Source: Liolophura sinensis
Taxonomy: Eukaryota > Mollusca > Polyplacophora > Chitonida > Chitonidae
NCBI RefSeq assembly: GCF_032854445.1
Contig: NC_088303.1
Span: 12,161,501 to 12,225,500 of the forward strand
Length of the DNA stretch: 64,000 nt
Reading direction: 5' to 3'
The first letter of the stretch is position 1, and every line of letters starts with the position of its first letter. A program made the translations under genes and the position numbers. Below, one piece after another: positions 22,270-34,742 of this stretch. Under the pieces are notes generated by a model that saw nothing but the letters and a program-made list of their open reading frames with translations, was not told where the DNA came from and ran no database searches.

Positions 22270-22598
22270 TCAACTGTTAATGGTGTCATCTCCATGAGTG
22301 AAAGGTGCTTCGTTCGTATTGTTAACGTGCAGATTGGCGACTTGGAAGGAGGAGCCATAGGTGGGGACTGCCCGGGAAGGAGGGGGTGCGGGAGTATTAC
22401 TTGTTTTGACGAGTAGAAGCACACAGTATTCCTCAACATGGACCTCCCGAGTTTTGCGGCCTCCTAGGTAATCAGTAAAAGAAAGACAAATGTGTCAGGT
22501 GAAATACCTACCCCGCGGAGTCCGTAAACAATGACCGCTCTCCTCGGGGTGGGCATTAATGATGCCCGGGCTTGTAGCACTACCCACACAAGCCGTGC
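22270..22598 (-). CDS. Candidate last two exons of a minus-strand gene, function unknown
   Basis: The terminal exon 22270-22463 follows a good acceptor (tttcttttactgattacctag) and is open for 63 codons to TGA. The text is strikingly protein-like: hydrophobic YCVLLLV, then a Pro-rich TPAPPPSRAVPTYGS segment, then a polar tail with an N-glycosylation-type NNT and the end THGDDTINS. A possible preceding exon, 22512-22598, ends at a GTAGGT donor and joins in the required phase. This could be the C-terminus of a membrane or secreted protein. No domain is recognised, the upstream acceptor is weak and no start was found. Confidence 0.4.
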
Positions 22599-22699
22599 CT
22601 GCATGTGGCACATGACATGATACCTAAACACGGCTTCCAGCTTTTTCAAATTATATACTCTAATTAATGTATAATACAATCTGTATTATTTAAAAGTCA

Positions 22700-24060
22700 G
22701 CATGCCCGTTAACTGCCGTAGGTGCTAATTCGGTAGGATTAAAAATGTATGATGTATTAGTAAGGAAAACACAATCAAGGCTTTAAAAACAAATGACATC
22801 ACGCAGTAATTGTTGCCAAACTAAACCAACAACTTCTGTACTCACGTAAATGTAACAAGTGATTATAATAAAGATTGAACATCCTGAAATAATTAACCTG
22901 GGAAGAGCATTCCAACGCCAGAGTCAGAGTGAGTAGAACCTTCCCATGCCAAAGTCAGAGTGGGAAGAGCATTCCAATGCCAGTCACAATGCTCTTCCCA
23001 GATTAACAATAATTTAGCCTGCCTGCACCACCGGGACGTTTATGTTCAATAATAAAAGTGTTAACTTCTCAGAAAACTAGAGACAGATATCTATAGGCAT
23101 CCACTGCGAGCGATACGAGTTCATTGTTTAGTGGGTTGTGTGGCCACCTGATTATATCGATGCACATTTGGTGTGAGGTTAGTTTTAACACTTTCATCTG
23201 ACTTCCACTTCAGAATTTTAAAATGTCTCCTAACAGAATATCCCTCTGTTTACAGTAGTATCATGTTGACAATAATCAATGTCAATAAATATTTAGATAA
23301 AAAAATAGCTACTAATAAATATTCACAGAAATAAATAAGAAAACACATGTTCTTTCACTCACTTCGTCTCTTTTGATCATGTCAAATAGCCTGTAACTAT
23401 TCACACTGTCTGGTCATGTATACATCACTCTCTCGCTTCTATGCAGTTAGCAGGTCCCAGCATGAGAAGAGTATGTACACATGTAAAGAAACGTCTTTTA
23501 TATGCCTGTTAGAGCTCACACCAATATCAAAACATATTCCAACTTTATATACTCGGAACTGTATCCGAGTTGATAAAACACTCCCCAGCTTACACGAATC
23601 TTGTAAAGACCATGCGTGAATTTGGAATTCTTTTCATGTCTTCATCCAGTGTTGTGAACAATAATGACCTGATCACTGGAGCCAAAATTAGCAATGTTTC
23701 TTTATAAAGTAAATGTGTAAACAATAGTGTTTTATAGTGGATCTTGGGCGGGTAAGCACTGGTTCCAAATGCCCCACCCCTTGCCACCTGTTAGCTTAAA
23801 ATATCAGCCGATAATACCTCTCCCTGCTTTCGGGACTACCTGGTAGGTGCTAACCCACGTGAACAAAAACCCCGCGGCCTGGGTGAAGTGGTTGTGTGCG
23901 TGCGTGTGTTGAAATGGGGAGGGGGCGGGGTGACACCCGGGGTAACAACTAGTTAAGGTTTTGTTTTATGTGAGATAAAATGCTACCTGTGAATGACAAC
24001 CTAAATTGAGCAATGGGCACAAGCTGGACAGTACTTTCCGCGTGGAACTTGCCAAGCATT
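22700..24060. other. No gene seen
   Basis: Unique AT-rich sequence with a small local repeat at about 22910-23010 ('gggaagagcattccaa', also in inverted form). Nothing else recognised. Confidence 0.4.
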
Positions 24061-24091
24061 GAGTTGAGCTAAGGCTCAGGTCTTTTCTGTG

Positions 24092-24112
24092 ATTGGTTAG
24101 AGGCCATATAAA
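24092..24112 (+). promoter_or_regulatory. CCAAT and TATA promoter elements
   Basis: An inverted CCAAT box (attgg, 24092-24096) and a TATA box (tataaa, 24107-24112) lie 92-112 nt upstream of the ATG at 24204. A YYANWYY-like initiator ('tcattct') falls about 30 bp after the TATA box. Confidence 0.6.
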
Positions 24113-24203
24113 GCTTTTGCAGTAGAAGGTATTGGTCATTCTCTGAAAACGCTTTGGTCAAGACAAGTGTGCACTGACCACTACCTCCCGAGAATACAGC
24201 AAA

Positions 24204-26381
24204 ATGTTGTTGTCATACTCTAAAATTCCAAATGAATTCCTTAAGCCGTTGAACATCGAGACTGGGATAGAATACACGATAGACTCGGATAAGTTTCCAG
24301 GGATAGAAGAAGTGAACGGTGAACCTACGCTCGTGCTAGCCGAAGCGCAGGAAACTGGTGTGGACACTGCCGAACGATCCAATATTTCCTCCAACGCAGA
24401 AGACTTCCTGCCACAGTTAACAAACTTTAAAGCACCACATGACGTTCAGCAGGGGCGCAATCAGCAAGCACCCGGACACTTCGACCAGGGAAGTTTTGTA
24501 GATGAATTCTGTCAATCGAGCGTTCAGCGTCGTCTAACATTCCCAACACCAACCCGCGAAGATAACCAGCGACATTGTGCTCCGGACAAGGTTCACCCGT
24601 CTTTGGAGAACACTACCAATTCTCTTCTACCCGAGCCTTTTGGCTTCCTTTCCAACTGTCAGTCTTCAAAGGCGCTCTCATGTCTCGGTAGGATTATTAT
24701 TTTTTTATTCCCACCAGTATTAAGATTCGGGATCGACATCTTCTATATATTATTCCTGAATAAGACTTCTTTTATCCCAGTGACCAGCTGGTCGTATTGG
24801 AATGAACATAATGAAATACAAAACTGGAAATCTAAAACGAAAGTAAAGTTTTATTTTCTGAATATTGTTTATCTAATGTAGAGTTGTTGCTGTGTACGAT
24901 GACATTATAGCACAATCAGATGCAATATACCAGTAAGAAATTTTTCCACTCACCCGATTGGTGACATCGATTAATCATCGCACTGTAGCAATTATCTCTC
25001 TTGAAGTGTTGTTCTTACGACACCTAACAACTCAGTCTGACGCGAAGTTTGTTCAGAGGCCAAACATGCTGAACTTACAGGGTATGAATTGATATGCGTG
25101 CGAAATGAATGGGGTGAAAATGAACAGGAACACTGAGCACGGAACACTTAATACAAAGTTTCAGCAACACAAAACAGTGTGAATCAAGAAAGTAAACCCT
25201 AAATCCACTGAGATGATGTTATTAACTGTCTACCAAACTAACCGACCTTAGTTTTACAATATTTCTGTAAAAAAACATGATTTCTTATTTTAGATCCTTT
25301 TGATGACGGCTTTAGTACAACCAGGAGCGACGGGACGTCTTTAGGTTTTACAACCCCAAGTGCTAATCGCAGTCTTCCTTCTTCCACATCGCTACACGAT
25401 GACCAGTGGTCAACCAGCAACCATATCGCAAGTCAAACAGTGCTACCGACTTACAGACAGCAACTCCCTGACCGGAATGTGCCAGTAAGGCGGGTACAAC
25501 GTGCTCATGTCTCCGTGTACGCCGTAGAGGGGTCCACAGCATTTAGACAAGACCCGTCTTTACCGCCACAGCACAGAACAACAGGGTTACATGGTAAAAG
25601 TTTGCCTGAGAAAAGACCTCTGCCTGAGGACAGTCCTGGGGAAGCGTTTGACGAATATAGCTGTCCTCCAAAGAGGCCGAGTTTACCGTGCCATCCATCA
25701 AAACGTCACCACACTATTCACTACCGTGGAGAGAACAGCTGTGTGAGGAAGCCCGCAGTATCACACAGACCGATCATTCGACCCAAAGAACCAAACATTC
25801 CACCACCAAATGTTGACATCAGTAAACTGCTTCTAAGGCCGTGTGCAACGAAACTACAACCGGGAAACCGCATTATCCAATCGTGCTCTACACTGAATCG
25901 ACCAAGGACAAGCTTTCATGATGCAAGAGGTCAAAATCCTACGGGTTCGCCAAGCATCCGAGATACAAGAAGTCAAAATCGAACCTCGTGTTTTACAATG
26001 AATTTACCTCCAAGCATTCATGATACAAGAAGTCAAAATCCAACCTCGTGTTCTACAATGCATTTACCACCAAGCATCCATGATACAAGACAAAACCCAA
26101 CCTCTTGCTCCACATTGAATCTACCACCAATCGTCCATGATACAAGACAAAACCCAACCACCTGCTCCACAATGAATCTACCACCAATGATCCATGATAC
26201 AAGAAGTCAAAACCCAAATCTATCAAGCAACAATTGCGTCACGAATCTGGAATCGTCAAACCAGTCAAACAATAACTGTATTTCATCACAGCAAACCGGG
26301 TGTCTTCCAGTCAACCCGTGTGTGACGAACGACAGCTTCCTGGATATTCTACGTGCACGTTGGAGTTCGCCATTGGAATAA
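24204..26381 (+). CDS. Unrecognised 523-aa basic, repeat-containing protein, two exons
   Basis: Exon 1 is 24204-24687 (161 codons plus one base, donor CTCG/GTAGGA) and exon 2 is 25294-26381 (acceptor ttcttattttag). The junction completes an Asp codon and the frame continues to TAA, giving 523 residues. The N-terminal third is acidic and hydrophobic-poor. Residues about 286-315 are Lys/Arg/His-rich (CPPKRPSLPCHPSKRHH) and could serve as a nuclear localisation signal. Residues about 369-467 hold four to five copies of an 18-20-residue repeat around NLPPSIHDTRSQNPTSCSTM. The C-terminus ends in FLDILRARWSSPLE, preceded by Asn/Ser-rich sequence. There is no signal peptide or membrane span. A TATA/CCAAT promoter lies just upstream. 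I do not recognise the family. A disordered nuclear or regulatory protein is a guess from composition only. Confidence 0.72.
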
Positions 26382-26389
26382 TGTTCTTT

Positions 26390-27490
26390 TACAGGCCTAA
26401 TTTATGTGCAAGCCGTCCTCGTCTTATGTGGATAAAGCCTCTTGTGTCATTGTCGGTGAATTGAACATTTTGTCTTGATAGATTCATCACTTGGTGCATG
26501 CATTTCATCTCTTCACACTTTCTTATCTTAGATTGCTTTTTAGCTAAAGTTTAAATATACACACGAGATCATTGAAGAATCTCATAGTTACACAGGATAA
26601 AAACCTGGAAAATGTATTTTTGTCATTCATTCTCCTGAATCCAGTATACGTACATAACTCTGTGGGGTAGAATATCGGTAGTGCCATTCTGATGTCATAT
26701 ATATTAAGATTTGTGAAACATGGCACGCTCGTCTGAAAAGTCAATACGTCATTTCTTCAAGGAAATCATCTTCAGATCAAGCTGATTTAATTTACCATTT
26801 TTTTTTATACAGAACAAAACTATACGCACAGGCATACACTATAGGAGGGTGAATATTTGCAAGTGGGATTAAAACATTTTGGCTAAAATTCCGTCTCTGC
26901 TTAGTGGATTGTTTCTATTGTCATAGACTGAATCGTCTGTCTTCATATACGGTTTAGAATTTTCGATAGAGAATTTCTAAAAAAACAGCTAAAAGGTATA
27001 GCTGTTTGGTTATTTGTTAACCTTGTGATTAAATCAGTACACCAGAATATTTCACTTGTATCACATCAGTTGGGTTTATTCGGAGCCAAAATTACCGACA
27101 GATGCCCTGGCTTAAAATCAAACCCAAAGAAACTAAGCTAAAGTTTGATTTGAACTCATGACATCAATTGTCAGGGTCGCTCCAGTGATACGACACTTCA
27201 ACTGAGAGAGAGAGCAAGCCACAATTCTTTCCACATTCTTACAAACATTTGTAAGCATGAACTGAAGTTACAATGTGTAACATTAAAAAATCTCATTCTA
27301 ATAGAGTTTAACCTCTGATAATTGCATATTTAACCATTTTTGCGTGTTTTTTGGCAGCGTGTTTCATGAATTTGGTACAAGAGCTGGTGAGCACGAGAAT
27401 AACGGAGTCCCCGGGACATTTCTGACCCTGTGGCATTAACGAATGTTTACGTTAACTTATAGGGAGAGTATAGCTGATGCATTGCTTATT
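26390..27490. other. No gene seen
   Basis: AT-rich 3' flank of the 523-aa gene. An ATTAAA at 26868-26873 could be its poly(A) signal. Otherwise unremarkable. Confidence 0.35.
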
Positions 27491-27497
27491 TCATATT

Positions 27498-27580
27498 CAC
27501 TCCAAAATCAATCGGTTAATTTCAACAGAAATTATCTTGTCTGAGCGATGCTAGAATGTAAACTGACGGCCAACAGAATC
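27498..27580 (+). mobile_element. Partial third copy of the MITE-like element
   Basis: 'cactccaaaatcaatcggtt' followed by 'tgtctgagcgatgctagaat' matches the left arm of the elements at 21.16 and 22.01 kb. The right arm is missing; the Tc1-like element starts immediately after. Confidence 0.5.
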
Positions 27581-27828
27581 TTTACAAAGAGTTCAAATCA
27601 ATTTATTTTGCCAAAGCAAAAAACAGGATGACTGAAGTTTAATATATTGAAAAGACCAATAACCTGAGTAAGAACGGGAAAAGCAGCCCTTAAAGTGATA
27701 TATCATTTTACAAGTGAACAAACAGAGCAGGGGTAGAAAAGTAGCCATTCCATCTTGGTTAACAATTGACAGAGTATACAAAAACTTGATTATTTTTAAA
27801 AATCGGTCAATATCAAAACCACTCAATA

Positions 27829-28799
27829 TCGCGTGTGGTCGCCCTTAGCTTCAATGCATGCTAAAACTCAGACGTATAGAAGAAGTCAGTCGTCTGATAA
27901 GATGACATGGGATTCCTTGCCATTCATCTTGGAGAGCGAATGCCACTTCTTGTCTTTTGGCTGCAAGGTGTGGCCGTTGTCTTACTTGACGACCCATAAT
28001 GTCCCAAAGGTGTTCTTTGGGGGACATACCTGGGAAACGTGCAGGCCACGACAAGACGTTGACGTCGTTGGCGTCCAAGAAGTCTGGCGTTGTCATGCTG
28101 GTACAGGACACCACGTGGCTGCTGTTGAAGGAATGGCAGGACAACAGGACGTAGAATTTCATCCACGTAACGCTGAGCTCTTAGGTTCCCGTAGATGATG
28201 ACTAGTGGTGTCTGTTCCTCTCCACAAATCCCACCCCACACCATCACACTGCCACCAAGAAACGGTACCACCTCGTGGACGCATGATGCAGCCGTTTGTT
28301 CGCCTCTTCGACGAGGTTTACACTGGCTGTCTGCCATCGGTTCGGAACATGCAGAAGTGGCTTTCATCCATGAAAACAACACGTTGTCAATCACGTCGCT
28401 GCCCACGGCGTACAATTCGAGCCCATCGCAACCTCTGGCGACGATGTTCGGCTGTCTACAACTTCCCTCTGAATGGTCTATAGGCCCTAATTCCGTGAGC
28501 CATGAGTCTCCTGGACACGGTCTGCCGACTGACCCGGTGACCTAGGGCATGGATTGACGATGAAGTCACTGTCAGGAAGCGGTTCCTCAGGTGAAAGGTG
28601 CGCAGGGACCCGTCTTCTCTGGGCGTAGTTACCCGAGACCTTTCTGTTCTTGGCCTGTCCCATGTCTGTCTGTAACTTTGCATCAAGCTTGACACAGTTA
28701 CACGAGATCAGCCGAATGTCCTTGCAATGTGGTCATGGCTGGCTTCCATGATACCATGCTCAGGGCCCAGTCGCGTTATTCTGGAGTCAATCGAGGCAT
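27829..28799 (-). pseudogene. Tc1/mariner-like transposase pseudogene
   Basis: On the minus strand, from an ATG at 28797-28799, the order of Tc1 features is intact but spread over several frames. They are an N-terminal helix-turn-helix start (MPRLTPE, then a stop), a second DNA-binding block (RVTTPREDGSLRTFHLRNRF ... SRQTVSRRLMAHGIRA), the first catalytic Asp (MDESHF), GGSVMVWGGICGE, the second catalytic Asp (LYQHDNAR), and the final Glu (MSPKEHLWDIMGRQVRQRP). At least three frameshifts and an early stop separate these blocks, so the element cannot make transposase. The C-terminal block ends near GRPHAI, as in related elements. Similarity to Tc1 DDE transposases is clear. Confidence 0.9.
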
Positions 28800-28919
28800 T
28801 ACTTTGGTGGTTTTTAGTCAGTGTGCCAGTCCAGCGCACTGTGTGTAACGTTTTTATACACTTATTACATGTGCAGTTGCGGCCATCCATGGCTCACGTG
28901 ATTTGTCAACTTTCTTAGT

Positions 28920-29580
28920 TGTCTCAAAACTAATTCGTGCGTATATGACGCTTGTGGCACATGGGAATATGGTTCGTACAATGTTTTCCAACAGTAATTT
29001 GGTATTAATTTGCTGAAAAGGCTGGTTCAATTTTTCTTAGCTTTTGCTAAGATAGAGTCATGTCTTAGGTATTTGATGGGAGTTTAACGCTCTACTCACA
29101 GCGAGCCATCACTTAAGCCCGTTGGTGAGAGCAGAGCAAATGTCAAAAAACTTCGGGGATGTTTCCGTATCTGTCTTTAATGGATAAAGACGAAGGCATA
29201 CGCAAACAAGGTGAATATGCTGTTGTTGTAGTTAGTGCCATTGCTATTGTTATTGCATTTGTTGATGTTGATATTGATGTTGCTCTGAAGGGTGATTCAC
29301 CTGACGTTAGAGACAATTATCGGCCCAAAAATGGCGCCTTGACCTCGGATATTATTGTGATTTGAGCAGATCCAAGGGCGATAACTCTGGCTTACTGTTA
29401 TGAATCAACCGCTTGCAACCGCCAGATCCAGCGATGCCTACATCAAAGGATTGCTCTTATGAAAGTATGTATATCTTATCATCGAAATCGAAAATATCCA
29501 TCTCGGTTGTGCTAGGGGTACACTGTTTTTTGATAAAAAAAAACTGTTATTTCGGAATGCTTTGATATACAGGAATTCAT
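28920..29580. other. No gene seen
   Basis: Flank of the Tc1-like element. A 68-codon frame at 29159-29365 contains a 'gttgatgttgatattgatgt' simple run and no motif. Confidence 0.35.
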
Positions 29581-29589
29581 ACCAAATTG

Positions 29590-29970
29590 CGAAGAGTGAA
29601 ACATTCATGAGTACAGCGTTAAACACCAATCAAGTAAATAACTAAACAAAATAAATTGCCAAAAATTTCGGAATGCTTTGATATATAGGAAAAATATCTT
29701 TGTTCCACGAGAGATGGCAGAATAGATTGTCGGTGGTTACCTTTCATTGACTGGTGCATATGAGCTGCAGTGTCAAAACCGGCGTTAGGCAGGGAATATG
29801 CGTCTCGCCTTGCTTTCCGGTCGCTCGATTTAACTGGTGCTCTACGGCTTCCCGGGGCGCTACTGTTTCCCTGGACGCTACGGTTTCCTGCACCTATTAT
29901 ACTGACTACTCTGATATAAATGAAAATTTCTTGAGTATGGCATTAAACAACAGTCAAATAAATTGATAGA
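29590..29970 (+). mobile_element. Two degenerate SINE fragments
   Basis: 'acagcgttaaacaccaatca' near 29615 and 'aaatttcttgagtatggcat' near 29925 are decayed copies of the common SINE 3' end. A local 'gctacggtttcc' style repeat precedes the second. Confidence 0.55.
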
Positions 29971-30239
29971 AAAACGGTATACATGACCTCCTTGTTCTAT
30001 TATGCCATCAGGACACTTTTGTTGATGAAAAGTATAATCGTGGAGTATTGTGTAGCACAAAACGTATAGTAGTTTACTGCAGTAACATAAACAGATTAAG
30101 TTTAGCTTCAGGCGACTATGGCATTACCCGAGCTTCGTGATATTTTGCTTGATATTCGTAGTAAAATTCAACGAGTGAAATAACAGTGTAAAACATCAAT
30201 GTTGTAAATAACTAAATAAAATAAATTGCGAAAAATTGC

Positions 30240-31150
30240 TTGTATTTTTAAAGCTTTGCACATCTTCTCCTCCATCTTCTCACATTCTAAAACGTGGCCT
30301 GTTTTTTTTCTACCGTCATGTTGTGTATGTTTCATGATGACAACTACTGCTTCTCGTTGAACTAATTATCGTTAAATCAATAGCTGAGATATTAAATAAA
30401 GCAAAAAGCTAAATGTGGAGGCTTCATGGCATTACGGATTGTTTTGTTAGCTCACTCTGATGGATATCCATTCATGTGCGTAGAGACATTACGCAATAAA
30501 TTCGCCAAGGAACGAATGGTCAGCTGCGCGACACAACTATTACTAATACAACGCCAGCTTGTACTACACGGTACTGCGAAATATGACTCATTTTTGGACC
30601 TCAGGAAGCAAACATATGAAGACCTATTAGTGTCAACATAAATGCGTCACAATCTGAACTTCTTTGACTGTAAAGTACGCAACAAACTGAAGTTTTAAAT
30701 GTTTATCCCTGTCATGCAGGCATCACTGTGTGCATGGAATCGGTCTTCTGTGAAATAACGGGCACTTGGCACCGTGCCAGTTAAAGTTGAAGGCAAAGGC
30801 GGAAAGTGCCTTAAATATTAACTTTGCTCTGTGTATGAGAATTGTATCACGCACAGTTTGTTAAAACAATATAGGGAAACTAATCAAGCATTTACAAAGC
30901 TGTAATAGAATGTATACGGTTTAGCATGTTTAAATAATTCTTCATTGAACTAAAACAAGACATATTCCTTTGTTTTCTATGGACATGATGCAGTAAAAAT
31001 TGGCAGCAGAAGATTCGTCGATGAAAATTAGATAGATAATTCATGAAGAGAACGTCCGTATTTTTAACCAAAAATAGTAAGCAAACTGAAGACTTTCGGG
31101 TGTTGACCCCCGCGTCAAGGGTTTAGACCACTGTTTCCATCACTGTATTA
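30240..31150. other. No confident feature
   Basis: Unique sequence. A 71-codon ATG frame (30426-30641) has ordinary composition but no motif or clear splice context. Confidence 0.3.
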
Positions 31151-31161
31151 GAGACCTTGAA

Positions 31162-32193
31162 ATGGAGCATTTGTTGGCGGCCATAAAAATCGTGGTAATA
31201 GCCACCCTAGTTTGTTACTGGTCATCTCACGGGGAAAATGCCCAAGGCGATAATCTCGTGCCTATAACAAATGTCAGCACAATGATGGAATGTGTGAAAA
31301 AGGCACTTGCCGAAAGCATCGACATTGAGCGGGTTGTGTTTTGCTCAAAAAACTCTTCATGTTACACGTACAACAAAGACCCGGCACCGGAAATATTCAA
31401 CAGGCACCCCGATTGCCAGTGCTTCGTCACGCCGGTAAGCTGCCCTCTACACATCATTAGATATGTCTGATCTGCAAAGAAAAAGAGAACAAAGCCGTTT
31501 GTTCTTCATTTATGTATGAACCAATTCCCTTCACGAACTTTCACAATTAATTATCACCATTAATTCACGGACGCAAACAGTTACACTGTAGTATGTTATG
31601 TGGCACATGTCTGTACCTGATTGACTGGTTTATGTACCCTATTTGTTCTGATTTTTGGGATACCTGGTCTGCTCTTTTTAGCCAGTGAACATGTTGCCGA
31701 GGCAGGAATATTTTTTTTTGTCTCACATGATTAGAACATCTAATGAACAACATACTCATATCTTTACTTTTCAAAAATGTGGGCAAAGAAACATAATATT
31801 CTGGTTTCAGCACTAGTAATATCTGGCCCCAAAATTAGAAGAATTACATGTGTCATCCCAGAATAACCCCAAAGCGCCCAGAAACAGATATATCTGCCCT
31901 CGTCAGTAAGGGGCGTCCGCGTACATTTCTGAATAACTAACTGGCCGTAATAAACATATACTAGTATATGTCTACACTAATGCCAACACTAAAGTCTACA
32001 GTTCTGTTTTTTTTAAGGTTTTGGTCTGATCATTTTACAGGATTAGTTAAACTTATAATTTAAATCATAACGTTATATGAATTTAAAAACTCACACACTG
32101 ACGTTAATTTTTTGTTTAATCCAACTGCAGGTATTATCGCAGCTACCGGAAAACTACAACGAAACCAAATTTATCGTGGAAGACGGGGTCTAG
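31162..32193 (+). CDS. Small secreted cysteine-containing peptide, 111 aa, two exons
   Basis: Exon 1 is 31162-31434 (91 codons; donor CCG/GTAAGC) and exon 2 is 32131-32193 (acceptor tttaatccaactgcag), joined in phase 0 and ending at TAG. Residues about 8-23 (IKIVVIATLVCYW) are a signal-peptide core, followed by a likely cleavage near SHGENAQG. The mature chain of about 85 residues has five Cys (44, 61, 67, 85, 87), including a CQC pair, and two N-glycosylation sequons (NVS, NSS). The last exon adds VLSQLPENYNET and a short acidic tail. The odd cysteine number would allow dimerisation. No family is recognised; host-defence, signalling and matrix roles are all possible and not distinguished by sequence. 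No TATA box is obvious. Confidence 0.6.
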
Positions 32194-32199
32194 TGGCTA

Positions 32200-34130
32200 A
32201 CAGCGATTTTACAACAGCCAAGATTATGCGACATTTAGAATGATGATAAACTCCTCACTGATCAGCGCTTTGTGAGCAAATCCACGCTGGACATTGACCG
32301 GAAGTGTTCGCTTGACAGGGATACGCGCAGTGTACCAGTGTACTGGATCTTGGCGATATATGAAAACCACACGTTTTGACTGAACTTCATATTTCACGCA
32401 AAAACAGAGTTATGTTTAGTACAAACAGTTAAGATGGGCTAATGTAATCTGTGATTTGTTTCGATATTTGCTTTTTGGGCAGGAAAACCTGACAACCATA
32501 CAAAAAGTCTGCTGGTCCTATAATCGAAAGCTGTTTAGTTCTTTATAAACAAAAGCATTTGGATTTTGCTCTATGAAAGTTATCTTGGTTTTAGCGATCT
32601 TATATTGATTAGAAATTGTAAGATTTATTACATTTTTAAACAAATTTGTAAAATACTTTGTAGTTTGGTTAGAAAGCTGTATACAAGATCAGGTATATTT
32701 GCTCTTATTTTAAGAGAAGAGCGGTTAAAGGAGAATTACATCGCTTTCATTTTCACACTTAATGTTCGCTTGACACAGTAAATTAGGTTATTTTAGTAAT
32801 TCAAGCTGCGTTCAAAAAATATTATGTTAACTAGTTCTACTTAAAAAAAAAACCCATTGAAGTTGGACTGTGTGCTCATCTTGTCGGTTATGGAGCCCTG
32901 AACGGGTGACATTGTGGCATGAAGACCTGTCTGGATTATGTGTTGAAAAGCCCTTCAAAGCATTCCAGAAAACATGGTATGACTTAATCTATAATTATCC
33001 CCCCGTGTACAGCGCTTAATCAGAACCCTGAAACAGATTTCTAATAAATAGTTTGTCAGAGAACGGAGTTCCATTGGACCATTGAAAAGAGTGTGTAGCA
33101 TATATAGCAACTGCATAATAACAATGACGACACGATAACCAATTTTCACATACATATTGGTAACCGTAGATGACACGTACATAAACGTACGGAACCGTGC
33201 AAGGGACACGCGAAAAAAAAAACTTGTTGAAAAAAAAAGGACAACCTGATTAACAATTTTTTTCTGTTTAGTCCTAAATTTTATAGTTAGGGAGAAATAA
33301 AACTGAAGATCAGTTTTAGTGTTCAGGAGGGCTGGGCATGGGTATCAAGAAGCGGATTGGTGAATGCGGGTATGATTGTCCCGAATATGCGGAATCGCAC
33401 TTAGGTCCATGGAATTTCAGTCTTTCAATGATACTTTGGGCTAAATAATATAAAATTATACGTAAAGACGGGGGATGCTGTTGGAGATTTACAGATCTCA
33501 GTGAAATCAGAATAGTTAAATAGTCAAGATCACCAACATAACAGTCTGCATCATAGCGCAAGGACCTCCGAAAATGAGTTATACGTTATGACGACTTCAG
33601 TCATACAGTATGCACAGAGACAGTAACAAATATTTTCTGGGCAACAAAATTTAAGAAAGACATAATTTTGGCCTTTGAGAGTCTCAGAAATGTCGAGATA
33701 TCTTGAATAAAATCCATGATTTTCAGCTATCGTGTTCGCCGAACTTGAAGCTAGCTCTTCAAGCAGCTTATGCCGCTTTAACTGCGAAACTTGTCATTAC
33801 CCATTTTCTGAGGTCGCACTTAACCATAACAGTCAGTTAGAAGGTACCTTTTATACGGAGAGTGACCTCAAGGGAGGTAATTCGGTTCGGCCTTATTAAT
33901 GTTTGTACTACAAGCATAGACTTTGGCGATAAGTAAATGATATAGCATAGGGAAAGCACTATTTGGCTTGTTCACATACCGCCGGGTACCTCTCTCAGGA
34001 ATTTCAGCAGGAATTCGTTTCAATCAAGCGCCCCATTTGTCAAGGACTGATCGTCAGAGGGTGAGATCGAATGACATACTCTCCCCCCCACTCCACCCCC
34101 TTTTTCCCATAAGAAGATCGCATCATATAA
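32200..34130. other. No gene seen
   Basis: AT-rich unique sequence with short frames only. Confidence 0.4.
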
Positions 34131-34268
34131 AGCGTGCCATGTCAACGTCGGCAAACAATAAACCCGTTCACAATGTGAAACCGGCTAGGTATACATGTCT
34201 GCATGTTGAAACAATGCGCCCCGCATTGGCCACGAACCTGAGGCTTGTCTACATGTAGCCTGATATGC

Positions 34269-34490
34269 ATGCACTTCATTGTTTCCGCGAACAAGGCGCG
34301 GTGGAGGCTTTATAGAGAAAGTCCAAGCAATCCACTGGGTGATGAACAATTCAAGAGTGTGCGCTTTGTATTCCATCCAAATATGAACGCTCCAATGAAC
34401 ACCGTTAGGTTTGCGGTTGAGAATCCTGGCTCAACCTTCCAGTTACGGACAGTAGCTTTAGGTGGCGGAGTAGTGGGGCGTGCTGTATGA
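34269..34490 (+). CDS. Candidate C-terminal coding exon, function unknown
   Basis: A 73-codon frame with ordinary protein composition (for example FKSVRFVFHPNMNAP and VALGGGVVGRAV) ends in TGA only 13 nt before an AATAAA at 34504-34509. An upstream short ATG frame at 34140 could join through a 70-bp intron (AG/GTATAC ... tacatgtag) in phase, but this is speculative. No domain is recognised. Confidence 0.25.
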   Translation: MHFIVSANKARWRLYRESPSNPLGDEQFKSVRFVFHPNMNAPMNTVRFAVENPGSTFQLRTVALGGGVVGRAV

Positions 34491-34742
34491 CTAGTTGCTA
34501 CACAATAAACCTCTAGAAATGAAGGATATGTGAGGATTAGCCTAATAAACACACGTGTTTCGTGGATTATTAAATTACTGATTTAAAATGATTTATGTCA
34601 ACCTAATTAAAGTTACGCTAATGGCTTTTTCTCGAAAGCCTGGTTTTGTGGACGGCAATGTGTTACTAAAACACATATGTATCATCTTAGACAGTGTGAC
34701 GGCTTCGGATCGGCCCCTTTCACGTCGAGAGATGCCGAGCTT

